Below are positions 35,398 to 43,274 of a DNA stretch of 64,000 nucleotides, one piece after another (position 1 is the first letter of the stretch; each line of letters opens with the position of its first letter). The notes under the pieces are model-generated. The model did no database searches. It had not been told where the DNA came from and was given only the letters and a program-made list of their open reading frames with translations. The stretch is from JBBDSH01 sp040905045. Lineage in GTDB: Bacteria; Pseudomonadota; Gammaproteobacteria; Eutrophobiales; Eutrophobiaceae. The translations under genes and the position numbers were made by a program. The stretch lies in contig JBBDSH010000081.1 of the NCBI GenBank assembly GCA_040905045.1, forward strand, positions 1 through 64,000. Reading direction: 5' to 3'.

Positions 35398-36615
35398 CTA
35401 AAGATCCGTTTCGGCAATTATCTCATCCTTGAGCATGGCCTTGATTTCTTCCTGGCTGTAGCCGGCCTCGGCAAGTATTTCTCTGGTATGCTGTCCCGAC
35501 AGGGGCGCGCCGTAGTTCACCCTCGAAGGCGAACGGCTGAACCTGATGGGAAATCCCGGTGTCTTGATATGACCTTCAGTTGGGTGGTCATATTCAACAA
35601 AACTGCCGTTATGACGGACCTGCTTATCATTAACCAGATCATCGTAGCCGTAAACCGACGTTGCCCAGATGCCATGTTCCTGGAACAGGTCCAGCAGGGG
35701 TTCGGAGTCGTATTCACGTATTCTGTTTTCCGTCAGCTCAAAAATCCTGTCCCTGTACTTATGACTATCCGTTTCATCATCCATATCCAGCAGATCCGGT
35801 ATATCCAGGACTTCTCCCAGGATCTTCAGTGACGGGAACGCAAGAGCGATATACTTCTCGTCCCGGGTTTCGAAAATACCGTAGGGTGAACGGATATAAG
35901 CGTGACCGTGCGGTTTTTCCGTACGCTTCTGCGGCTTTCCTCCGACTGTATACACACAAAGCTCCTGCATCTGCATGGCGATGATCGCATCCAGCATATT
36001 GACATCGACACGCTGACCCTTGCCGGTCTTTTCCTTGTACAGCAAGGCACCAAGAGCTCCTTCGAAGGCACTGTATGCCGTTACCGCATCCACCAGGAAT
36101 TGTCCCGCCGGCGTGGGGCGATCATGCACGCTTCCTGAACTCAGCATGGCGCCGCTCATGGCCTGCAACAGCAGATCCTGCCCGGGTTTCTGACTGTACG
36201 GGCCGTCCTCGCCGTAGCCGGAAATGGAGATATAAATCAGTTCCGGATTGTAAGAACACAGTTTTTCATAGCTCACGCCCAGACGCTCTGCAACGCCCGG
36301 CCGGTAATTCTGCAGGAAAATATCAGCCTTGCTGACGAGGCGGTAGAGCACTTCTCTGCCTGATTCGGACTTCAGATTAACGGCAACGCTTTTTTTGTTC
36401 CGGTTAAGTGAAATGAACGAGGCGTTGATACGCTTGCCCTTGGCACCCCCCGCTGAGACATGCCGTTGCCATTCTCCCTGAATGGGCTCGATTTTTATAA
36501 CATTGGCACCAAGGTCTCCCAGTCTTTGCGCGGCAAAAGGACCGGCCATGGCAATGGAACAATCAAGCACGGTGATACCGTCGAGTATCTGTTTATCATC
36601 ACGGTTGTTAGTCAA
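35398..36615 (-). CDS. CaiB/BaiF family CoA-transferase
   Basis: A 405-residue class III CoA-transferase, moving CoA between carboxylic acids through an aspartyl anhydride. The N-terminus GITVLDCSIAMAGPFAAQRLGDLG is the family signature, the nucleophile is probably the Asp of QFLVDAVTAY near residue 170, and GKGQRVDVNMLDAI follows. The start is a TTG at 36615 with AGGAT upstream; no suitable ATG is near. It is the first gene of the five-gene minus operon and is divergent from the plus-strand sugar operon at 36845. The acid it activates is unknown. Confidence 0.88.
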   Translation of the reverse strand: MTNNRDDKQILDGITVLDCSIAMAGPFAAQRLGDLGANVIKIEPIQGEWQRHVSAGGAKGKRINASFISLNRNKKSVAVNLKSESGREVLYRLVSKADIFLQNYRPGVAERLGVSYEKLCSYNPELIYISISGYGEDGPYSQKPGQDLLLQAMSGAMLSSGSVHDRPTPAGQFLVDAVTAYSAFEGALGALLYKEKTGKGQRVDVNMLDAIIAMQMQELCVYTVGGKPQKRTEKPHGHAYIRSPYGIFETRDEKYIALAFPSLKILGEVLDIPDLLDMDDETDSHKYRDRIFELTENRIREYDSEPLLDLFQEHGIWATSVYGYDDLVNDKQVRHNGSFVEYDHPTEGHIKTPGFPIRFSRSPSRVNYGAPLSGQHTREILAEAGYSQEEIKAMLKDEIIAETDL

Positions 36616-36750
36616 TTCTTCGTATCCTCAGAAAACCAGTACAAGTTGATAGCTGATAAAAAAACAGCCGGCCAATCAACAAGTTAAAAAATAGTGGCGG
36701 CCGGACTCAGTCGCTCATTTGCTTATTAAAGCCGGCCCGCGATAATGGCT

Positions 36751-36788
36751 TTGCAGTACCGGAGTAGGCATCTATAATCATATATGAT
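36751..36788 (+). promoter_or_regulatory. Promoter with overlapping 12-base palindrome
   Basis: TTGCAG (36751-36756) and TATAAT (36773-36778) are separated by 16 bases and point to the TIM-barrel gene at 36845. The perfect palindrome ATCATATATGAT (36777-36788) overlaps the end of the -10 box and the expected transcription start, a good position for a repressor. The GntR protein at the end of this operon is a candidate, but A+T richness makes chance palindromes more likely here. Confidence 0.45.
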
Positions 36789-36844
36789 ATACTGTTAATT
36801 GTCCAATCAAAATCCTGCAATCGCTTATAAAGGGGAGTTCAGCC

Positions 36845-37753
36845 ATGATACAAGTAGGCATATTCACCGGCTATTTTCCATACGGTCTCAATGAAGTTAT
36901 CGAGAAACTGAAGGGGCACGGATTCACGGCGGCCCAGCTCGACCTGGCCTTCAAGGACCTGGATATGGAAACCGACAAACTCAATGCAAAAACGGCCGCG
37001 AAAATCCGCAAGGCCTTCCGCGCGGCTGATCTGCCGATTACCTGTATTTCAGGCTATACCAACCTCGTCCATCCCGAGGAATCGGTCAGGAAGGAAAATC
37101 TTAAAAGGCTCAAGAAAATCATTTCACTGGCACGGGAAATCGGGACGCCCTACGTGATCAGTGAAACCGGCACCTTCTGCAAGGACAGCGACTGGGTTCA
37201 TGATGACAAGAACAAGACCGAGGAAGGGTATGAAATCTGCCGGGATATTATCGGCGACTTGGTGGAGCATGCGGCCAAACACGATGCCGTTTTCCTGGTG
37301 GAAACCTACGTCAATAATGTCATCGGTTCCGTTGAGGAAACGCTGCGCCTGTTTGCGGATATCAACAATCCCCAGCATCTGGGACTCCTTATGGACCCGA
37401 CCAACTACTTCGAATCCCACAACATCGACAACATGGATGCGGAACTCAACAAGGTGTTCGATGCATTGAGCGATACGATTCATATTGCCCATGCCAAAGA
37501 CGTAAAACGTTCCGGTGATGACAAATCCGAAAAACATGCCGAAATTGACGCCGATGAATCGCACACTTTCCGTGGTGTCGGAGAAATCGAGCTGCCCGCG
37601 CCAGGACTTGGATCCCTCAACTATGATCTCTATCTGTCGCGCCTGAAGAAGGATCATCCCAATATTTCCATCATCATTGAGCATCTGGAAGAAAGTGACG
37701 TTCCCAGAGCCAAGAAATTCCTGGATGAAAAGCTTGATGCCGTAAAAGCATAA
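36845..37753 (+). CDS. Sugar phosphate isomerase/epimerase-type TIM barrel
   Basis: A 302-residue xylose isomerase-like TIM barrel. Likely metal ligands are the Glu of LVETYVNN near residue 158, the Asp of LLMDPTNYF near 185, the His of IHIAHAKDVKR near 217 and the Glu of IIIEHLEES near 280. The ATG is preceded by AGGGGAG. It is the first gene of a four-gene sugar operon and is followed 17 bases later by a Gfo/Idh/MocA oxidoreductase. Such pairs are common in inositol- and sugar-derivative catabolism. The actual isomerisation is unknown. Confidence 0.82.
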   Translation: MIQVGIFTGYFPYGLNEVIEKLKGHGFTAAQLDLAFKDLDMETDKLNAKTAAKIRKAFRAADLPITCISGYTNLVHPEESVRKENLKRLKKIISLAREIGTPYVISETGTFCKDSDWVHDDKNKTEEGYEICRDIIGDLVEHAAKHDAVFLVETYVNNVIGSVEETLRLFADINNPQHLGLLMDPTNYFESHNIDNMDAELNKVFDALSDTIHIAHAKDVKRSGDDKSEKHAEIDADESHTFRGVGEIELPAPGLGSLNYDLYLSRLKKDHPNISIIIEHLEESDVPRAKKFLDEKLDAVKA

Positions 37754-37770
37754 CAATAAGGGTGAACACG

Positions 37771-38877
37771 ATGGGCGAGATAGATTTCAAACCTGATGTG
37801 GATGTTCGTTGTTCTGATTACTCGATAGGTTGTATCGGTTCCGGCTTTATCATGGCCGATATTCACCTGGCCGCTTACGACAAGGGAGGGTTCAATGTTG
37901 CCGCCATCGCCTCAAGGACAAAAGCAAATGCACGGTCAGTTGCTGATCGCTGGGGAATAAAAAAGGTCCATGATTCCCCCGAAGATCTGATCAAGGATGA
38001 CTCCATTGAGATCATAGACATTGCCTATCCACCCCATTTGCAGGGTGAACTCATAGCACTTGCCGTGGAACAGCCTCATATCAAGGCGATCCTGGCACAG
38101 AAACCGCTGGCGACGACGTATGCCGGCGCCAGGGAAATCGTCGAATTGTGCGAAGCCAGGGGCAAGACCCTGTCGATTAACCAGAATATGCGTTTCGATC
38201 AGTCAATGCGGGTGTTAAGACAGCTTCTGGACGCTGATATACTGGGGAAACCCGTTATCGCCAGCATCGATATGCGCGCGATACCCCATTGGCAGGCCTT
38301 TCTGCAGGACTATGACCGTCTGACCCTGTTGAACATGAGTGTTCATCATCTGGATATCATGCGTTACCAGTTCGGAGAGGTCAGTGATATTTACGTGGCG
38401 ACGCGTCCCGATCCCCGCCAGTCCGGTACCGGTCGCAATCCGGTTGACGGCATCTGCATTTCCACCCTGTCTTTCCAGTCCGGCGTCTCCGGCGTCTGTA
38501 TTGATGACGTCTGGGCCTCGCCGGTGGGCGATGATTTTGATTCAGATATCTACATCGCCTGGCGGGTCGAGGGAGAAAAGGGCCTGGCAAAGGGTACAAT
38601 CGGCTGGCCCGATTACCCCGACGGCAGTCCCAGTACTCTCACTTATTGCAGCGAGGCCAGCGGCGGCAAGTGGGTGACGCCTACCTGGGATACCATGTGG
38701 TTCCCTGACGGTTTCATCGGCGTCATGGACCAGTTGCAATATGCCGTGAAAAACAACGAGGAGCCTTTCCTTAACGGCCAGGACAACCTGAAGACCATGG
38801 CCCTGGTCGAGGCGGGTTACCGATCCATTGCGGAGAAACGTGCTGTCAGTCCCGACGAAATCGAATCCGAATCCTGA
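37771..38877 (+). CDS. Gfo/Idh/MocA family oxidoreductase
   Basis: A 368-residue NAD(P)-dependent sugar oxidoreductase. The Rossmann motif GCIGSGFIMADIHL lies near residue 19; the usual EKP is QKP (AQKPLATTYAGA) near 108; the catalytic region is LNMSVHHLDIMRY near 187. The ATG at 37771 is preferred because AAGGGTG sits 7 bases upstream; a GTG three codons earlier is possible but poorly spaced. It lies between the TIM barrel and the DUF4432 protein. It probably oxidises a ring hydroxyl of a sugar or cyclitol to a ketone. Confidence 0.85.
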   Translation: MGEIDFKPDVDVRCSDYSIGCIGSGFIMADIHLAAYDKGGFNVAAIASRTKANARSVADRWGIKKVHDSPEDLIKDDSIEIIDIAYPPHLQGELIALAVEQPHIKAILAQKPLATTYAGAREIVELCEARGKTLSINQNMRFDQSMRVLRQLLDADILGKPVIASIDMRAIPHWQAFLQDYDRLTLLNMSVHHLDIMRYQFGEVSDIYVATRPDPRQSGTGRNPVDGICISTLSFQSGVSGVCIDDVWASPVGDDFDSDIYIAWRVEGEKGLAKGTIGWPDYPDGSPSTLTYCSEASGGKWVTPTWDTMWFPDGFIGVMDQLQYAVKNNEEPFLNGQDNLKTMALVEAGYRSIAEKRAVSPDEIESES

Positions 38878-38895
38878 TAAATTCCATAAGCCATC

Positions 38896-40071
38896 ATGAC
38901 AAAACTATACGGATCCAATCACAGCCGCCTCGATCTGGAAAAAAGAAGCGGTTCACTGCATCAGTTTGCCGGAGTTCAGGCCGGTGAATTCACCGACGGC
39001 CTGGAACGCGGTATCCGTTACCTGGAATTTCGCACCGGCACGGGATTCCAGTTCAAGGTACTGGTCGACCGGGCCATGGACGTCGGCCCGTTTGAATACA
39101 GGGGCGCCGCCATCGGCTGGCAATCCCCTACCGGTTTTAGGCATCCGGGGCTGCATGAATACAATGACGAAGGCGGATTGAGCTGGCTTCGATCCATGTC
39201 CGGGTTGATGCAGACATGCGGCCTGGATCATACCCTGTTCATGGATTCGGATCCGGCGGATCATTATTTCTATACTCCCCGCAAAACCGTCGACTCAAGT
39301 CTGCACGGACGGATCTCCAATATCCCGGCAAGATTGACCGGTTATGGTGAATACTGGGACAACGACGACTGCATATTGTGGTGTGAGGGTGTTGTATCCC
39401 AGGCGGCCATATTTGCGGAAGACCTGCAGCTCATCAGGCGTATTGAGGCACGAGTGGGCGAATCAAGCTTCACCATCCGGGATCGGGTCGTCAACCACGG
39501 CTTTTACAGAACGCCGCACATGTTCCTTTATCATATAAACATCGGGTATCCCGTTCTCGATGAAGGATCGCGGCTGATAGCACCAATCGCGCACACTCCC
39601 TGGGCTTCCCATGCGGATAATCTCCAGGGTCAGGGAGTCGGTTATTATACCCAGCCGGCACCGCAGAAGAATTTCCATGAACAGGTTTACGAGCATTCAA
39701 TCAATGCCGACAAGGACGGCGTCGTTCCCGTGGCACTCGTCAACCGCAATTTCGACAACGGCAAGGGACTCGGTATTCTGGTTGAATTCAACAAATCCGA
39801 ATTCCCCCATCTCTTTCAATGGCAGAACCTGCAGGAGGGTCTTTACGCCCTGGGCATAGAACCGAGTACCAACCATGTACTTGGCAAGCCGTTCGCCAGG
39901 GAACGAGGTGAATTAAGATGGCTGGAACACGGCGATGAATACAGCTATACCACCCGGTTCACGGTACTGGAGGACAATGACGCCATTGAAATTCAGACGA
40001 AAAGGATCAACGGGATCACACAGCAGCCCGAACAGGAATACCCCGAGATTACCGGCGACTGGGATAATTGA
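38896..40071 (+). CDS. DUF4432-family protein (aldose 1-epimerase-like)
   Basis: A 391-residue protein of the DUF4432 family, which has a galactose mutarotase-like beta-sandwich fold. Characteristic segments are RAMDVGPFEYRG near residue 57, FMDSDPADHYFYTPRKTVDSSLHGRIS split across 112-138, FLYHINIGYPVLDEGS near 207, and GIEPSTNHVLGK near 316. Family members are placed in sugar operons and are thought to interconvert anomers or act on related cyclic sugars; activity is not proven for most. It lies 18 bases behind the Gfo/Idh/MocA gene. Confidence 0.82.
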   Translation: MTKLYGSNHSRLDLEKRSGSLHQFAGVQAGEFTDGLERGIRYLEFRTGTGFQFKVLVDRAMDVGPFEYRGAAIGWQSPTGFRHPGLHEYNDEGGLSWLRSMSGLMQTCGLDHTLFMDSDPADHYFYTPRKTVDSSLHGRISNIPARLTGYGEYWDNDDCILWCEGVVSQAAIFAEDLQLIRRIEARVGESSFTIRDRVVNHGFYRTPHMFLYHINIGYPVLDEGSRLIAPIAHTPWASHADNLQGQGVGYYTQPAPQKNFHEQVYEHSINADKDGVVPVALVNRNFDNGKGLGILVEFNKSEFPHLFQWQNLQEGLYALGIEPSTNHVLGKPFARERGELRWLEHGDEYSYTTRFTVLEDNDAIEIQTKRINGITQQPEQEYPEITGDWDN

Positions 40072-40100
40072 TAATAAAAAATACATGTTGAGGTGTTCTT

Positions 40101-40859
40101 ATGCTGATTAAAGACAAAAGAGTGATCATTACAGGTGGGGCCGGCGGACTCGGCTATACGACAACTCGCAAGCTTGCCGCAGAGGGCGCCACCGTTTATG
40201 TATTCGAACAGAAAAAGGAAGCCGCTGAACAGCTCGTCAAGGAGATCAGCGACGATAAATCATGCCACGGGTCCGCGATCTACGTTCCCTGTGATCTGGA
40301 TAATATAGAGGAAACCAGAAATATTGCAGCGGAGCTCATGGGAAAGGAAGGCGGCATTGACATATTAATCAATAATGCCGCTATTTATCCAAGCAAGGAA
40401 TTCCTCGAATATTCCATTGAAGAATACCGCAATGTCCATCGTGTGAATGTGGAATCCGGCATTACCCTGGCCCAGACAGTCGTACCCGGAATGATCGAGA
40501 AGGAATGGGGCCGAATTATAAACATCGCCAGTATTACATTCTACGGCGGGTGGGAGAAACTCATGCCTTATGTGGTTTCCAAGGGCAGCCTGGTGGGTCT
40601 TACCCGTTCCCTGGCAAGGGAACTCGGTAAGCACAACATCACAGTCAATGCGGTTTCACCGGGAGCCTTTCCCACCGACGCCGAAAAAATACATCCCGAT
40701 CCGGAAGGCTATCAGCAATTCGTTTTGGAACATCAGGCCCTGAAACGCCGCGGCAAACCGGAGGATATCGCCAATACTCTCCTGTTCCTTTCTTCGGACA
40801 TGAGTGGTTTCATAACCGGTCAGGTCATTAATGTGGACGGCGGCTGGGTTATGCACTGA
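40101..40859 (+). CDS. SDR-family oxidoreductase
   Basis: A classical short-chain dehydrogenase of 252 residues. The cofactor motif is GGAGGLGY near residue 12, NNAAIYP is near 92, the Ser is in NIASITFYGG near 142, and the catalytic pair lies in YVVSK near 157-161. The ending FITGQVINVDGGW is standard. A GAGGTG ribosome binding site precedes the ATG. As the fourth gene of the sugar operon it probably oxidises a sugar, lactone precursor or deoxy-keto acid. Sequence alone does not distinguish these. Confidence 0.86.
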   Translation: MLIKDKRVIITGGAGGLGYTTTRKLAAEGATVYVFEQKKEAAEQLVKEISDDKSCHGSAIYVPCDLDNIEETRNIAAELMGKEGGIDILINNAAIYPSKEFLEYSIEEYRNVHRVNVESGITLAQTVVPGMIEKEWGRIINIASITFYGGWEKLMPYVVSKGSLVGLTRSLARELGKHNITVNAVSPGAFPTDAEKIHPDPEGYQQFVLEHQALKRRGKPEDIANTLLFLSSDMSGFITGQVINVDGGWVMH

Positions 40860-41108
40860 CGTCCTCATTCAGTCAGATTAAAATCGGTGATGCCCGCTGA
40901 TACCCGGCCGAGTTACCCCACACCGGAAACTCGAGCAGGCCTGGTACGAAAGCGGTATTCCCCATCCTGTTTATACGGTACAGGCCTTCACTGAAGACCC
41001 GGCCCGGCCGCACACACGCATTTACACTGTTCAGTTTCTTCTCTACAATCAAACAGTTATACTATCATTAAACTAACTGCACGTGCTGTATAATGGAGAC
41101 AGACACCT

Positions 41109-41774
41109 ATGTCCAGCCCCAAGTTAACCACCGTTCGCTCTTCCAGTCTTGCAGAGCTTGCCTATGAACAGTTACTGGAAAAGATCACAACCGGCGAATT
41201 CCAGGATGGTGACAGGATAGTAATCGATGATATCGCCGAACAACTGGGAATCAGTCGTATCCCCGTACGTGAGGCTCTTGCCAGGCTTAATGCGGAGCAC
41301 CTTCTCGAATACCAGCGAAACAAGGGCTATACCGTCATACCCAAGGTGGAATATAACAAGCTGTTTGAAGCACGATTGATTATTGAGCCGAGTGCCATCC
41401 GCTATTGCGGCGACAAAGTTACCGAAGCGCACATCAAGGAATTAAAAAGCATCAACAGGAAGATATCAAAGCTCGTAACCGGAAAACGCTTCAAACAATT
41501 TGTTGATTTCCTGATCCTGAATGATCAATTCCATCTTACCATCGTCAAGATTTGCGATAATCGATTGATCACCGAAGCCTATAAAACTCTCAGTTATGGA
41601 CCCCAGTTTGCCCGCCATACCCATGGAAGAGGCATCCCGGATCTGGAAAACAATGTGGAAGAGCATAACAGGATTATCGCCGGACTGGAGTCCGGGAATA
41701 TCTATGATGCCGTCAAGGCTTCCGAGGATCATATAAAAGAAGGACTGAGAAGGTTTGAAACCTATTGGGACTGA
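41109..41774 (+). CDS. GntR-family transcriptional regulator (FCD domain)
   Basis: A 221-residue regulator. The winged helix is at residues 10-75 (LAYEQLLEKITTGEFQDGDR, DIAEQLGISRIPVREAL), and the C-terminal all-helical FCD effector domain contains FEARLIIEPSAI near 88, LNDQFHLTIV near 138 and EEHNRIIAGLESGN near 178. The His of QFHLTIV and EEHNRI are typical metal/ligand positions of FadR-type domains. A GGAGAC ribosome binding site precedes the ATG. It stands 249 bases behind the sugar operon, on the same strand, and converges with the Nramp-like gene. It probably controls the neighbouring sugar operon in response to an organic acid. Confidence 0.86.
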   Translation: MSSPKLTTVRSSSLAELAYEQLLEKITTGEFQDGDRIVIDDIAEQLGISRIPVREALARLNAEHLLEYQRNKGYTVIPKVEYNKLFEARLIIEPSAIRYCGDKVTEAHIKELKSINRKISKLVTGKRFKQFVDFLILNDQFHLTIVKICDNRLITEAYKTLSYGPQFARHTHGRGIPDLENNVEEHNRIIAGLESGNIYDAVKASEDHIKEGLRRFETYWD

Positions 41775-41785
41775 TTTATTCGCTG

Positions 41786-43078
41786 TCATGTATTGATTAG
41801 TAACAGCAGGTATCCGAGTGTAAATACTGATAACAGTAAGTTGCAGCCGATACTGTATCGGCGCAGCAGTCGGGACGGTCGATTCTCCTCCGGTACATCA
41901 CGACTCATTATGGCCCGATGAATAAGGATGGCCAGGACCGGTGTGGATACGAAAGCAATGGTTGCCGAGATATCGATAAGCAGCTTGAAGGACGTCATCA
42001 GGAACAAAACGACGCAGATGATACTGGCCACCAGGAACACCAGTGCTCCGTTATAGATTACGTAACGATGCCCGTGGCGGTCGGTACCGGTTTTCTCGCC
42101 GTAGGATCGCTGGAAATGCCAGATGAGCTCATCGATGATGCGGGAAAAACCGTCCAGGTGGGCAATGACAGTGGAATACATGACACAAAAGGCCATGATG
42201 CCCATGAACGGTTCCGCCCACTCACCCAGTGCCTGTCCGTAGAGATCAATGACCTGCGCAGCGAAACCGCCCGCGTTGTCGACGAACTCAACGCCGGAAC
42301 CGCGCATCAGACCGGTACCCAGCAGCATGAAACAGATGGACAGGATGAAGATCATGATATAACCGATATGGAAGTCGATGGAGGTATCGCGGCTGCTTGG
42401 CTTGTAGCCGATATCCCGGGCCTTGGCCTGTGACCAGAGGCTGTTCATGATCGGGGCCTCCAGCGGGGCCGGCATCCAGCCGAACAGGGCAACCATAAAC
42501 AGTATGGTCGCCAGCTCCAGGTTGGTTGGTACTAACTGGATATCGGCGGACCAGTCGATTCCCGGCACCACCAGCACCGTCGCAACGATGGTGGCCAGTG
42601 TCAGTAGCGCCATCAGCGGCTTCATCAGTAAATCCAGCCAGTGATAATGCCCGATGATCAGGATCACCAGTGTCACCAGCAGAATCCCCACCGCCACTGT
42701 AGATGCGGCGGCTTCCAGTCCGAAAGTGGCCTTGAGGATCCCCGCGGCTACCATGGTAATGGCGGCGCCGCCGACAAAGACCGTCCCCAGGGCGCTGATA
42801 ATGAACAGGATCAGAGCCCAGAGTCCCTGCCGGGCGAAACCCTCGATCATGGAAACACCGGTATAACTGGTATACATGGGGGCAAACCGGTAGGCGGGGT
42901 ACTTCGCCGCCATGGCCAGAATGACAACGAATACCAGAGCGGTTCCATATATGGCACCGGCACGGGTTGACATCACCAGGTGTGAGGCACCAATAGCGAC
43001 GGCGGCCATGAGAATCCCCGGCCCGATGGAACGCATCAGGCTCTGCACCGGCGGTGCATTTTGTACTTCGCTGTTCAT
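41786..43078 (-). CDS. Nramp-like membrane transporter lacking metal-site motifs
   Basis: A 430-residue integral membrane protein with about eleven transmembrane segments and the Nramp (SLC11) layout, starting SIGPGILMAAVAIGASHLVMSTRAG. In true metal carriers TM1 holds DPGN and TM6 holds MPH; here the equivalents are AIGASHL and MPAPLEAP, so the acidic and histidine metal ligands are absent. The protein belongs to a divergent Nramp branch whose substrate is not established. Its start has no obvious strong ribosome binding site beyond GGGGGA. It follows the ThDP enzyme gene with a heptamer-repeat region between them and may import a substrate for that group. Confidence 0.75.
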   Translation of the reverse strand: MNSEVQNAPPVQSLMRSIGPGILMAAVAIGASHLVMSTRAGAIYGTALVFVVILAMAAKYPAYRFAPMYTSYTGVSMIEGFARQGLWALILFIISALGTVFVGGAAITMVAAGILKATFGLEAAASTVAVGILLVTLVILIIGHYHWLDLLMKPLMALLTLATIVATVLVVPGIDWSADIQLVPTNLELATILFMVALFGWMPAPLEAPIMNSLWSQAKARDIGYKPSSRDTSIDFHIGYIMIFILSICFMLLGTGLMRGSGVEFVDNAGGFAAQVIDLYGQALGEWAEPFMGIMAFCVMYSTVIAHLDGFSRIIDELIWHFQRSYGEKTGTDRHGHRYVIYNGALVFLVASIICVVLFLMTSFKLLIDISATIAFVSTPVLAILIHRAIMSRDVPEENRPSRLLRRYSIGCNLLLSVFTLGYLLLLINT

Positions 43079-43215
43079 ATTTCCCCCTGTCAGGTCAGTT
43101 TCCGTATGGTTTTAACCCGATTGATTTGGTTAAACAAAAAGAAAATCGCAACACAGAGCAAGCGGCAAAACGAAAGGAGCCAGCAAAGCCTCAGAATTCC
43201 CGGACTCCTGACCCC

Positions 43216-43271
43216 TTACTCCTTACTCCTTACTCCTTACGCCTCACTCCTTACGCCTTACTCGCTACTCT
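43216..43271. repeat. Heptanucleotide tandem array A
   Basis: Eight successive 7-base units of TTACTCC and variants (TTACGCC, TCACTCC) fill 43216-43271, four bases beyond the stop codon of the ThDP-dependent enzyme gene. On the coding (minus) strand the unit reads GGAGTAA, so the 3' end of the transcript would carry a purine-rich array. The same family of units appears at 56054-56095 and 58216-58250. Confidence 0.85.
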
Positions 43272-43274
43272 TCT

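Noticed and set aside
43216..43271. CRISPR array
   Set aside because: The repeats are contiguous 7-base units with no spacers and no cas genes are present in the window.
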